DNA of 64,000 nucleotides from Krasilnikovia cinnamomea (GTDB taxonomy: Bacteria > Actinomycetota > Actinomycetes > Mycobacteriales > Micromonosporaceae). Within the stretch, counting starts at the first letter, position 1, and the number at the start of each line of letters is the position of its first letter. The notes beneath the pieces are model-generated. The model searched no databases, had not been told where the DNA came from, and saw nothing but the letters and a program-made list of their open reading frames with translations. The stretch spans positions 6,138,001 through 6,202,000 of the forward strand of contig NZ_SHKY01000001.1 in NCBI RefSeq assembly GCF_004217545.1, given 5' to 3'. The position numbers were made by a program, and so were the translations under genes. Below are positions 8,066 to 15,925 of the stretch, one piece after another.

Positions 8066-9823
8066 CTAGCGGCACACCCTGCCCGCGTTGAGGCAGGCGG
8101 CGATGCGCTGCATCGTACGGGTGGAATTGACGTTGATGAAGTCGTTGTGGTCGGAGAGCGGGTTGTGGTTCTCCTCGGGGAACGAGTCCAGTGCGTACTG
8201 GCCCTTCAGCTGCACGTCGCGGGGAATGTCGTAGGAGATGGTGATGCGCAGCTGCGGGATCGCGGTGAAACCGGCCGGGCAGGCGCCGGTGGTCCGGTCG
8301 GCGAAGGCGACGTGGCTGCGGTGGTTGGCGCTGTCGATGTTCCTGCCGTCCCAGCATCCCGGAAAGTCCTGCACCCGCTGAACCTGACTGCCGGGCGGGC
8401 AGATCGGGTAGCGGTCGGCGAGCCGGTCGGCGAAGCCGGAGCAGGTCCAGGTGGCGCGGGCGTTCGCCGGGCCCCGGCTGGTGGGCTTGGCGTCACCGGT
8501 CAGCTCGCGGAGAAATCTCGGCATGGGTACGACCTTGCTGACGGCGTTACCGCGGTACTCGATGAGGACCTTCGCCGGGCGTACGATGCCTCCGGTGTTG
8601 CCGGGCAGTTCCTGGTTGGGTCCCTGCGGGTCCGGTAGCGCGGCGGAACTGGCGGGTGCGCTGCTGGGCGCGCCGGTCGGCGGGGGACCAGCGGGTGACT
8701 GGTTCAGGGCACAGCCGGCGAGGGACTCGAGTCCCTTCGGGCGGGCGCCGAAACGGCCGATGGTGGTGGCGATGCGGTCGAGCACAGCCGTACGCTTCGC
8801 GCGCAGCGGCCCGATGATCGCATTCTCGACGAAGTCGCGGCCCTGGCTGCCGGCGGTGACGAGGCGCTCGTTCGCCGCGGACGTCTGCCGGTCGAGTTCG
8901 TCGAGGCCGCGGTTCACTTCGGCGACGGCCTGCGCGGGTACGCCGGGCAGCCTGCCGCGGACGGTGGGGCAGTGCACCTGAGGGTTCGCCACCGGGATGG
9001 CCGCCACGCTCGCGGCATGCCAGGCGCCCGGCATGGCGGCGTGCATGCCGTCGTAACTGACGTCGCAGTCGGCCAGCGAGACCAGGCCGTCGGCCCGGCT
9101 GCCGATGCTCGCGCTGATGCCGTTGATCAATGCCGCCCGGCGCGAGCGCAGCCAGCCGAGAACCTGATTGTTGAGGTCCGCGTCGATACGGCCGCGGCTG
9201 GCAGCCATCCGCTGGCCGGCGACGGCTTCCAGCTTGTTCAGGTCCGCGAGGCGGCGCTCAACACTGGTGCGGACGCCGGCGGGCACGGCGGGCAGCCGGT
9301 CGCGGACGCGGGGGCAGGCCACCTCCGGCTGGGTCCGGGTGAGCGCCTGCCGCACCTGGTCGTCGCTGCGGACGTTCCTGTCGATGCGGACCACCGGCCA
9401 GAAATACGACGACCGGTCGCCGTTGCGACAGGTGGTACCCGACGCGGCCAGGTCGGGGTCGGACGAGGTCGCGGTGATGGCCAGATTGCCGACGAAGTCG
9501 TGCACGTGCTCCGCGCCGTTCTTGATGCCGGGCTGTGCCACCGGGTTGTCCGGGCTGAACTTGCCGCCGCGATTGGTCCCGCAGTCGACAGTGAACCGCC
9601 CGGTCGACGCGCCACCGGATGGCCTCGGGGTGCGCACGTTCGGCGCGACGTCCTGGATCGGCACGAACTCATCGAGGGTGGTGGCGGCGTCCGCGGTGCC
9701 CTTGCCGCCGCTGGACACGAAGGTGACGGTCAGCCCCGCCGTGGCCGCCAGCACCGCCGCCGCCACAGCCAGCCTGGCCGGCCGGGACTCCACCAGCAAC
9801 GGTCGCATCGCCCTGCGTCTCAT
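8066..9823 (-). CDS. Exported DUF1996 protein with two inserted coiled-coil-like repeats
   Basis: A 585-residue exported protein. ATG at 9823 has AAGGAG 6 nt upstream, better than the ATG at 9838. A signal/anchor segment spans about residues 16-38. DUF1996 hallmarks are split: the front part with EHVHDFVGN (about 105-113) and the back part with CPAGFTAIPQL, ENHNPLSDHNDFINVNS and the C-terminal cysteines. Between them are two related modules (about 170-253 and 285-371), each starting CPxVRxRLPxVPA, continuing as a charged helix of about 60 residues, and ending in a cysteine (SLADC, SLAGC). A Pro/Ser-rich linker follows (about 375-410). DUF1996 proteins are secreted and often polysaccharide-associated; the repeats may form a disulfide-closed helical stalk. 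Confidence 0.85.
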   Translation of the reverse strand: MRRRAMRPLLVESRPARLAVAAAVLAATAGLTVTFVSSGGKGTADAATTLDEFVPIQDVAPNVRTPRPSGGASTGRFTVDCGTNRGGKFSPDNPVAQPGIKNGAEHVHDFVGNLAITATSSDPDLAASGTTCRNGDRSSYFWPVVRIDRNVRSDDQVRQALTRTQPEVACPRVRDRLPAVPAGVRTSVERRLADLNKLEAVAGQRMAASRGRIDADLNNQVLGWLRSRRAALINGISASIGSRADGLVSLADCDVSYDGMHAAMPGAWHAASVAAIPVANPQVHCPTVRGRLPGVPAQAVAEVNRGLDELDRQTSAANERLVTAGSQGRDFVENAIIGPLRAKRTAVLDRIATTIGRFGARPKGLESLAGCALNQSPAGPPPTGAPSSAPASSAALPDPQGPNQELPGNTGGIVRPAKVLIEYRGNAVSKVVPMPRFLRELTGDAKPTSRGPANARATWTCSGFADRLADRYPICPPGSQVQRVQDFPGCWDGRNIDSANHRSHVAFADRTTGACPAGFTAIPQLRITISYDIPRDVQLKGQYALDSFPEENHNPLSDHNDFINVNSTRTMQRIAACLNAGRVCR

Positions 9824-9922
9824 GGGAATCTCCTTCATGGATTGTCAGAGACCGGCCTCGGTCGTGTGCCGGCGCCACGGGGTACGGGCCGCTATGCGCC
9901 GAACGGTCGATGACAGCCGGGT

Positions 9923-9943
9923 ACGTCACCGTTCGGTAAGAAG
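9923..9943 (+). promoter_or_regulatory. Possible operator, near-copy of the 12491-12511 element
   Basis: ACGTCACCGTT followed by CGGTAAGAAG matches 12491-12511 (ACGTCACCGTT followed by CCGTAAGACC) at 18 of 21 positions. It lies about 100 bp upstream of the DUF1996 start and just past the stop of the membrane-protein gene. Its orientation is opposite to DUF1996 transcription, so the target is uncertain. Confidence 0.4.
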
Positions 9944-9965
9944 TCGCGTCGCAGCCACGCGCGGC

Positions 9966-11366
9966 TTACCAGGTTGTGAGCAGCAGGTGATTGACGGTCA
10001 GGGCCACGGCCGCCTGCACGGCCAGCCACATCCGGCGGTCGCCGGGCGGGATCAGGGCGGCCCCGGCCATCAGCCATCCGGCGAACGGCAGCCAGATGCG
10101 TTCGACTTCGGCCTTGCTGTAGCCGGACACGTCGGCGGCGACGATGGCCGCCGCGACGGCAAGCGGCAGCAGCCAGCGACCAGATGCACCAGCGCCGGGC
10201 CGCCGCAGGTTCGCCACCACCGCGTGCCCGGCCCCGCTGATCCCGGCCCGGAGCCCGCCCGCCTGCCATCCGGTGCAGGCCGCACGGCGCACAATGACCG
10301 CGGCGGCCGGGCCGGCGGACACGGCCAGCACCGCGAGATCGGCCCACACCCAGTAGCCGTACGGGCGCCGGCTCGCAAGGCCCTGGTAATAGCGCTCGAT
10401 GACGAGGTGGTAGCCGGTCAGCCAGTGGAACCCGGCGGCGGTGAACCCGGCCGCGACCAGCGCCGCACCGGCACCGGCCCACCACGCGGTGCGCCGGTGC
10501 GGGCCGGACAGGATCAGCACCGCCACGACGATCGGGGCCATCAGGACCAGGCCGTAGGACAGGTAGCAGCCGAACGCCAGCAGGACGCCGCCGGCGAACG
10601 CGGCGCCCGCGACCCTGCGGGTGACCCCGTGGGCCAGCAGCGCGACACCCACGGCGGTCACCCCGGCGAACATGCCGTCGGCGGACACGCCAGACCAGAC
10701 CGCCCCGGGGAACACCACCACGAACGGCACGACGGCGCGCGCCGCGTCGTCGGTGCCGAGCAGCCGCACCGTGTACGGCACGGCGACCGCGACCAATGCC
10801 GCCGCCAGGATGCAGAGCGCACCGGCCGGCGCGCCACCACCCAGCCCGGCCCGGTCGAGCCAGACGAACGCCAGAAGCGCCCCGGGCGGGTGACCGGCCA
10901 CGTGAGTGGTCCACGAGTCCGGCTGGAAGTCGAGGATCCGCGCGGTGAACCCGCGCAGCATGGCGGGAATGCCGCTGACGCCGCCGACCTCGTGCAGGTA
11001 CTCGTACCGTGTGGTCAGCCGTCCGGCGATGCCACGCTGCCAGCCGTCGACGAGGGCCAGCGACGCCGTCCAGGCCGCGGCGGTGGCGTAGGCGAGGACC
11101 AGCAGGCGCCGCCACGGCAGTGCGGCGGCCAGCGCGGGCCCCCACCGGCAGACCAGTACGGCGAGCACCACCGCCAGCGGGGTGCCGGGGCCGGCATGCG
11201 GCAGCCACGCCGCGAACAGCGGCGCCGCGCTGGCATGCACCGGATGACCCAGCAGGTACAGCACCGCCCCCACGGCGGCGGCCGAGGCGAACAGGCTCAG
11301 GGCGGCGCCCGCAGCGATCAGATCGGCCCGCGCCGGCCGGTGTCGTGTCCGGACCGGCGCGGTCAT
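9966..11366 (-). CDS. Polytopic membrane protein, glycosyltransferase-like (GT-C type?)
   Basis: A 466-residue integral membrane protein with about 10-11 hydrophobic segments from residue 15 onward. Its ATG overlaps the stop of the epimerase gene by 4 nt, so the two form a coupled operon. Between the second and third segments is a soluble loop with FQPDSWTTHVAGHPPGALLA; an HPPG motif in the first large extracytoplasmic loop is common in actinobacterial membrane proteins related to lipid-linked-sugar (GT-C) glycosyltransferases. No classic DxD was identified. The neighbourhood of an epimerase and a GT2 enzyme suggests it transfers or flips a sugar on a lipid carrier, which is inference. The gene contains no visible defect. 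Confidence 0.8.
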   Translation of the reverse strand: MTAPVRTRHRPARADLIAAGAALSLFASAAAVGAVLYLLGHPVHASAAPLFAAWLPHAGPGTPLAVVLAVLVCRWGPALAAALPWRRLLVLAYATAAAWTASLALVDGWQRGIAGRLTTRYEYLHEVGGVSGIPAMLRGFTARILDFQPDSWTTHVAGHPPGALLAFVWLDRAGLGGGAPAGALCILAAALVAVAVPYTVRLLGTDDAARAVVPFVVVFPGAVWSGVSADGMFAGVTAVGVALLAHGVTRRVAGAAFAGGVLLAFGCYLSYGLVLMAPIVVAVLILSGPHRRTAWWAGAGAALVAAGFTAAGFHWLTGYHLVIERYYQGLASRRPYGYWVWADLAVLAVSAGPAAAVIVRRAACTGWQAGGLRAGISGAGHAVVANLRRPGAGASGRWLLPLAVAAAIVAADVSGYSKAEVERIWLPFAGWLMAGAALIPPGDRRMWLAVQAAVALTVNHLLLTTW

Positions 11367-12412
11367 CCGCGCAGGGTGGCGTGGGCGAACTCCGCGATGC
11401 CGTCGGCGGGGCCGACCCGCGCCCGGAAACCGAGGACGGCCTCGGCGCGCGCCGGCGACGCGACGACATGCCGTACGTCACCCAGCCGGAACTCGCCCGT
11501 GACCACCGGCGCCGGGCCACCGGCGGCCCGCGCCAGCCCGGCGGCCACCTCGCCGATCGTGGCCGGCTGCCCGGAGGCGATGTTGTACGCGTGCCAGCCG
11601 CCGCGCGCACCGGTTGCCGTCACGGCCGCCAGGTTGGCCGCCGCCACGTCGAGGACGTGCACGAAATCGCGGCGCTGGCCGCCGTCCTCGAACACGCGTG
11701 GTGCCCGCCCGGCCGCCAGCGCGGACCGGAAGATCGCGGCGACGCCGCTGTACGGGGTGTCGCGGGGCATCCCCGGCCCGTACACGTTGTGGTAGCGCAG
11801 CGCCACCACGGCGCCGCCGGTCTGCCGGGACCACGCCGCGGTGAGGTGTTCCTGGGCGACCTTGGTGGCGGCGTACACACTGCGCGGTTCCAGGGGTGCG
11901 TCCTCGTCGACCAGCCCCGGTTCCAGGGCGGATCCGCAGCGGGGGCAGCCGGGCTCGAATCGGCCGGTGTCCAGGTCCGCGATGGTGCGTGGGGCGGGGC
12001 GTACCGGGCCGTGGCGGGGGCACTCGTACGCGCCTTCGCCGTAGACGACCATGGAGCTGGCGAGCACGAGCCGGTGGATGCCCGCGCGGGCCATCTCGGC
12101 CAGCAACACGGCGGTGCCGAGATCGTTGCAGCCGACGTACTCGGGCAGATCGCCGAGGTCGACGCCGAGCCCGACCATGGCCGCCTGGTGCACCACCACG
12201 TCGATGCCGGCCAGGAGTTCGGCGACCGCGGCGCGGTCCCGCAGGTCGGCCCGGTGCAGCGGGGCCCCGGCCACGGTGTCGGGCAGCGGCGTGCGGTGGG
12301 CGCCGGGATGGCCGCAGTCCACGATGGACACCTGATGGCCGGCGTCGCGCAGGGCGGCGGCGACGTGGGTTCCGATGAAACCGGCTCCGCCGGTCACGAG
12401 TATGCGGGTCAC
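11363..12412 (-). CDS. NAD-dependent epimerase/dehydratase (extended SDR) with Cys-rich insert
   Basis: A 349-residue extended short-chain dehydrogenase acting on nucleotide sugars. The Rossmann motif GGAGFIG is at residues 8-14 and the catalytic Tyr-Lys pair is in YAATK. A GHP/DCG acidic end of beta-2 fits NAD. Between the active-site region and the substrate loop is an insert with CPRHGP and GCPRCGS, three Cys and one His able to form a zinc site, unusual for GalE-type enzymes. GTG start at 12412; TACCGT lies 6 nt upstream, so the message is probably leaderless. It is coupled to the membrane protein that follows and is divergent from the GT2 gene, sharing the regulatory region with GTAAG repeats. 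Likely makes a sugar donor for the neighbouring glycosyltransferases. Confidence 0.9.
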   Translation of the reverse strand: MTRILVTGGAGFIGTHVAAALRDAGHQVSIVDCGHPGAHRTPLPDTVAGAPLHRADLRDRAAVAELLAGIDVVVHQAAMVGLGVDLGDLPEYVGCNDLGTAVLLAEMARAGIHRLVLASSMVVYGEGAYECPRHGPVRPAPRTIADLDTGRFEPGCPRCGSALEPGLVDEDAPLEPRSVYAATKVAQEHLTAAWSRQTGGAVVALRYHNVYGPGMPRDTPYSGVAAIFRSALAAGRAPRVFEDGGQRRDFVHVLDVAAANLAAVTATGARGGWHAYNIASGQPATIGEVAAGLARAAGGPAPVVTGEFRLGDVRHVVASPARAEAVLGFRARVGPADGIAEFAHATLRG

Positions 12413-12418
12413 CCGGTG

Positions 12419-12424
12419 ACGGTA
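12419..12424 (-). promoter_or_regulatory. -10 box of a leaderless epimerase transcript
   Basis: TACCGT on the minus strand ends 6 nt before the GTG start at 12412, and no Shine-Dalgarno sequence is present. That spacing places the transcription start at the start codon. Confidence 0.5.
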
Positions 12425-12473
12425 GGCCCGGATCGCGGCCGGGGACCGCGGTTGCGGCCAGCCGTCAGGGGTT

Positions 12474-12529
12474 CGTAAGAACCGTCGGCCACGTCACCGT
12501 TCCGTAAGACCTTGTCATCGCCGCGTAAG
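12474..12529 (+). promoter_or_regulatory. Divergent promoter operator: three CGTAAG repeats
   Basis: CGTAAG occurs at 12474, 12503 and 12524 in the 153-bp region between the epimerase and GT2 starts. The middle copy is in ACGTCACCGTTCCGTAAGAC. The same element, as an 11-nt spaced direct repeat, precedes the response regulator (16332-16352). OmpR/PhoB-family regulators bind such spaced direct repeats, so the response regulator of this cluster is the likely ligand. Confidence 0.55.
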
Positions 12530-12551
12530 CCCTTCCCGGCCCGACCGCGGT

Positions 12552-12557
12552 TAGCGT
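12552..12557 (+). promoter_or_regulatory. -10 box of a leaderless GT2 transcript
   Basis: TAGCGT followed by 8 nt and then ATG at 12566, with no Shine-Dalgarno sequence. The same hexamer and spacing precede the response regulator start at 16397. Confidence 0.5.
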
Positions 12558-12565
12558 CCGGCGTC

Positions 12566-13225
12566 ATGACCGATGTTGTGCTTCCCTGCCGGAACGAGGC
12601 TGCGGCCCTGCCGGATCTCCTGGCCCGGATGCCCGCCGGGTACCGGCCGATCGTGGTCGACAACGGCTCCACCGACGGCTCGGCCGCGGTGGCCCGGGCG
12701 CACGGCGCCGAGGTGATCAGCGTGGCCCAGCCCGGGTACGGCGCCGCCGTCCACGCCGGTGTCCTGACGGCGGACCCCGCCGACGGGGTGGTGTGCGTGA
12801 TGGACGCGGACGGCAGCTTCGACCCGGCGCAGCTGCCCCGGGTCGCCGACCTCGTGCGTACCGGGGTGGCGCGGCTGGGGGTGGGGCGCCGCCGCCCAGC
12901 CGCCCGCGCGGTGTGGCCGTTGCACGCCCGGGCCGCCAACGCCGCCCTCGCCTGGCGGCTGCGCCGCACGAGCGGGCTGCCCGTGCACGACATCGGGCCG
13001 GTCCGGGCCGTGCGCCGCGATGACCTGCTGGCGCTGCGGCTGCGCGACCGCCGTTTCGGCTACCCGCTGGAACTGCTGATCGCGGCCGGCCGGGCCGGCT
13101 GGCCGGTGGTGGAGGTCGACGTCGACTACCACCCGCGCGCGGCAGGCACCCGCTCGAAGGTCACCGGCACCCTGCGCGGCACGCTCCGCGCGGTCCGCGA
13201 CATGAGCGCGGTGCTGGCCCGATGA
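12566..13225 (+). CDS. Family 2 glycosyltransferase (dolichyl-phosphate-mannose-synthase-like)
   Basis: A 219-residue cytoplasmic GT-A fold enzyme. It begins MTDVVLPCRNEA with the GT2 sequence IVVDNGSTDGS (about residues 31-41), a glycine-rich turn PGYGAAVHAG, and the metal-binding VMDADGSFDP (about 76-85). There are no C-terminal membrane segments, so it is the soluble form of the DPM1/GtrB group. It would transfer a sugar from a nucleotide donor to polyprenyl phosphate or another acceptor. The ATG is best explained as leaderless (TAGCGT 8 nt upstream). Its stop overlaps the next start by 4 nt (ATGA), opening a run of coupled genes. Confidence 0.9.
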   Translation: MTDVVLPCRNEAAALPDLLARMPAGYRPIVVDNGSTDGSAAVARAHGAEVISVAQPGYGAAVHAGVLTADPADGVVCVMDADGSFDPAQLPRVADLVRTGVARLGVGRRRPAARAVWPLHARAANAALAWRLRRTSGLPVHDIGPVRAVRRDDLLALRLRDRRFGYPLELLIAAGRAGWPVVEVDVDYHPRAAGTRSKVTGTLRGTLRAVRDMSAVLAR

Positions 13226-13995
13226 ACACGTACGCCCCGCGCCGGCCGCAGATCCTGGTGCTGGCGAAGGCGCCGGTGCCGGGACGGGTCAAGACCCGGT
13301 TGTGTCCACCCTGCACCCCCGCTCAGGCCGCCGGGATCGCCGCCGCCGCCCTGAGCGACACACTCGGCGCGGTCACCGCGTCCGGAGCCGGCGCCCGGGT
13401 CCTCGTCGTCGACGGCCGGTACCCGGCCCCGCCCGGCTGGACGACGCTCGCCCAGCGGGGCGGTCCGCTCGGCGACCGCCTCGCCAACGGGTTCGCGGAC
13501 ACCCGGGCGCTGGACGCCCCGGCCGTCCTGATCGGCATGGACACACCCCAGCTCAGCGCCGGTCAGGTGGATGCGGCCCTGGCGCCGCTCGGCGCGGCAG
13601 ACGGCCCCGACGCGGTGTTCGGGCCGGCCGTCGACGGCGGCTGGTGGGTGCTGGGCCTGCGCGACCCCGGCCACGCCGAGCTGCTGCGCACCATTCCCAC
13701 CTCCACACCGGACACCGGAGGGCGGACCCTGGCCGCGCTGCGCCACCACGGCCTGCGGGTGCACCTGCTGCCCCGGCTACGGGACGTCGACACGGCCGCG
13801 GACGCCCGCGCCGTGGCCGCGCTGTGCCCGCCCGGCAGCCGGTTCGCCGCCGCCGTCGCCGCCGAAATGCCGGCGCTTACGGCCGGCTCGCACCCGGCTC
13901 ACGGACGAGATCTCGCCGCCCACCACCGTGGCGGGTCGGGCCGGCGCCCGATGAACGCCGCCACGATGCCGGCTCGGACGGCGGGTATCCGGTGA
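13222..13995 (+). CDS. DUF2064 / TIGR04282-type glycosyltransferase-like protein
   Basis: A 257-residue protein of the DUF2064 group, a nucleotide-sugar transferase fold sometimes annotated as arsenosugar biosynthesis glycosyltransferase. N-terminal LVLAKAPVPGRVKTRLCPP is the family signature (K-x-P-x-PG-x-VKTRL). LIGMDTPQLSA takes the place of the metal-binding GSDxP loop, and GPAVDGGWWVLGL is the conserved family glycine-aromatic motif. The last 40 residues are Arg/Ala-rich and probably a poorly conserved tail. It is coupled both upstream (ATGA) and downstream (GTGA). In many actinobacteria such genes sit next to a GT2 gene and an SDR epimerase, which supports a role in a shared glycan or glycolipid; arsenic is not implied by anything here. 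Confidence 0.88.
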   Translation: MNTYAPRRPQILVLAKAPVPGRVKTRLCPPCTPAQAAGIAAAALSDTLGAVTASGAGARVLVVDGRYPAPPGWTTLAQRGGPLGDRLANGFADTRALDAPAVLIGMDTPQLSAGQVDAALAPLGAADGPDAVFGPAVDGGWWVLGLRDPGHAELLRTIPTSTPDTGGRTLAALRHHGLRVHLLPRLRDVDTAADARAVAALCPPGSRFAAAVAAEMPALTAGSHPAHGRDLAAHHRGGSGRRPMNAATMPARTAGIR

Positions 13996-14627
13996 ACGCC
14001 GTCTTCGACGCCGCACTCGCCCGGGCGGCGGCCGGGCGCCCGGCCGGATTCACCGCACGGCACGCGGGCGGTGGGACACACCGGTTCGACCCGGCCGCCT
14101 GGTGCCGGGACTCGATCGCCGGAGACGCGGCACTGCTCGAGCGTTGCACCGGCCCCACCCTCGACATCGGCTGCGGTCCCGGCCGGCTCACCAGCGCCCT
14201 CAACAGGGCGGGACGACCCGCCCTCGGCATCGACATCAGCGCGACCGCGGTCCGCCTCGCCCGCCGCCGCGGCGCCGTCGCGCTGCACCGCGACGTGTAC
14301 GACCCGCTGCCGGGCACGGGCCGCTGGCGGCACCTGCTGCTGGCCGACGGCAACATCGGCATCGGCGGCGACCCGTACCGGCTGCTGCACCGCTGCCGCC
14401 GCCTGCTCACCCCCGGCGGACAGCTGCACGCGGAACTGTCGCCACCCGGCACGCCGGCCTGGTCCGGCACGGCCATGGTGCGCGAACCGGCCGGGGCCGG
14501 CAGCGCCCTGAACTGGGCCTGCGTCCCCGTCGACGAGCTTGCCGTGCTGGCCGCGGCAACCGCGCTGCGCATCCTCGACACCTGGACGGAGCAAGGACGA
14601 TGGTTCGCCACCCTGACCCAGCGCTGA
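13992..14627 (+). CDS. Class I SAM-dependent methyltransferase
   Basis: A 211-residue cytoplasmic methyltransferase. The GTG start overlaps the preceding TGA by 4 nt. Motif I is LDIGCGPGRL (about residues 56-65), followed by ALGIDISATAVRLARRRGA, with the acidic residue that binds the ribose of SAM. LLLADGNIGIGGDP is the post-motif with the acidic/Asn site, and LLTPGGQLHAEL is motif III. The substrate cannot be read from sequence. Its last 28 nt overlap the start of the next gene in another frame, so it is part of the coupled operon with the GT2 and DUF2064 enzymes and probably decorates the same product. Confidence 0.88.
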   Translation: MNAVFDAALARAAAGRPAGFTARHAGGGTHRFDPAAWCRDSIAGDAALLERCTGPTLDIGCGPGRLTSALNRAGRPALGIDISATAVRLARRRGAVALHRDVYDPLPGTGRWRHLLLADGNIGIGGDPYRLLHRCRRLLTPGGQLHAELSPPGTPAWSGTAMVREPAGAGSALNWACVPVDELAVLAAATALRILDTWTEQGRWFATLTQR

Positions 14628-15925
14628 ACTCCTCCCGCACCGTGTTGCGCCGACTCGCCCGATGGTGGCTGGCGCCGCTGCCGGCACCACCGGCGACGCT
14701 GCGCCGGGGACCGCTGCGCCCGGGCGCGTTCTCCTCGCCGCTGCGCTCGGCGCGGCTGACGAGCCAGCTCGGTGTCGCGCTGGGCGTGGCGTTCGGCGTG
14801 TGCTTCCTCACCGGGCTGCTCAGCCACCTGATCCAGCACCCGCCGGGCTGGTTCGTCTGGCCGGCCCACCCGGTGTGGATCTACCAGCTGACCCAGGGCA
14901 TCCACGTGGCGACCGGCCTCGCCTCGGTGCCGCTGCTCGGCGTCAAGCTGTGGTCGGTCTATCCGCGCCTGTTCACCTGGCCACCCGTCCGGTCGCTCGC
15001 CCACGCGGCCGAGCGCGCGAGTGTCGCCGTGCTCGTCGCCGCCGCGCTGTTCCAGCTGGTCGGGGGCGTGCTGAACATCTCCCGGTGGTACGCGCCGATG
15101 CCGTTCTTCTTCACCACCGGGCATTACTGGGTCGGCTGGCTCACCGTCGGCGCGCTGCTGGCGCACATCGGCGTGCAACTGCCGGTCGTCACCAGCGCCC
15201 TCGGCAGACCGGCCCCCGATCCGCCGCCGGCCGTGCCGCCGCCGGCCGTGCCGCCGCCGGCCGTGCCGCCGCCGGCCGTGCCGCCGCCGGCCGTGCCGAC
15301 GCCCGCCCCGAGCCCGGTCGGGCCGAGCCGGCGTGGGCTGCTCACGGCGACCGCCGCCGCGGCCGGGCTGATCACCGTGACGACGGTCGGGCAGACGCTG
15401 CGGCCCCTGTCCGGTCTCGCGCTACTCGCCCCGCGACGCCCCGACGCCGGACCACAGAGCCTCCCGGTGAACAAGACGGCCGACGGTGCCGGGGTACGCG
15501 CCGCCGCGCTGGATCCGTCGTACCGTCTGCTGGTCGCCGGGCCCGGCGGGCGCCTGAGCCTGGACCTCGCCGCCCTCAACGCCCTCCCGCACCACACCGC
15601 GCACCTGCCGATCGCCTGCGTGGAGGGCTGGAGCGCGACCGGCACCTGGACCGGCGTACGCCTGCGTGACCTGGTGGCGCTGGTGGGCGCCGACCCCGGC
15701 CGGGCCACGGTGCTGGTGGAGTCGTTGCAGGCGGCGGGCCGCTACCGCGCCTCGACGGTCGCGCCGCAGCTGACCGGTGACCCGTCGACGCTGATCGCGC
15801 TGCGCCTGGGCGGCGAACCCCTGCACGTCGACCACGGCTACCCGGCGCGGCTGATCGCCCCGAACCGGCCCGGCGTGCTGCAGACCAAGTGGATCGGCCG
15901 GATCACCGTGGGCGGGCCGCGATGA
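14600..15925 (+). CDS. Membrane b561-type/molybdopterin oxidoreductase fusion
   Basis: A 441-residue protein with two parts. ATG at 14600 follows GGAGCAAGG and overlaps the methyltransferase by 28 nt. The front (about residues 45-200) has four membrane helices with histidines in LLSHLIQH, QGIHVATG and TTGHYWVG...LLAHIG, suited to bind heme b as in cytochrome b561/DUF4405 domains. Then come a Pro/Ala/Val tandem-repeat linker and a second anchor preceded by PSRRGLL, similar to a Tat motif. The back part is the sulfite-oxidase-like molybdopterin fold, with the Mo-ligand cysteine in IACVEGW and the end HGYPARLIAPN...WIGRI. It likely passes electrons between an exported molybdenum site and the membrane heme. 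Substrate unknown. Confidence 0.88.
   Translation: MVRHPDPALNSSRTVLRRLARWWLAPLPAPPATLRRGPLRPGAFSSPLRSARLTSQLGVALGVAFGVCFLTGLLSHLIQHPPGWFVWPAHPVWIYQLTQGIHVATGLASVPLLGVKLWSVYPRLFTWPPVRSLAHAAERASVAVLVAAALFQLVGGVLNISRWYAPMPFFFTTGHYWVGWLTVGALLAHIGVQLPVVTSALGRPAPDPPPAVPPPAVPPPAVPPPAVPPPAVPTPAPSPVGPSRRGLLTATAAAAGLITVTTVGQTLRPLSGLALLAPRRPDAGPQSLPVNKTADGAGVRAAALDPSYRLLVAGPGGRLSLDLAALNALPHHTAHLPIACVEGWSATGTWTGVRLRDLVALVGADPGRATVLVESLQAAGRYRASTVAPQLTGDPSTLIALRLGGEPLHVDHGYPARLIAPNRPGVLQTKWIGRITVGGPR
15221..15295 (+). repeat. Five perfect 15-bp tandem repeats (PPPAV linker)
   Basis: CCGCCGCCGGCCGTG is repeated five times without mismatch at 15221-15295, encoding (PPPAV)5 between the heme-binding membrane part and the molybdopterin domain. 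Perfect copies imply recent expansion or slippage; unit number probably varies between strains and sets linker length. Confidence 0.95.

Noticed and set aside
9923..9943. GTCACCGTT as a PHO box for PhoP
   Set aside because: No 11-nt direct repeats of the GTTCACC type; the GTAAG part matches the cluster element better.
15221..15295. Tandem 15-bp repeats as a CRISPR array
   Set aside because: No spacers; perfect in-frame PPPAV coding repeat.
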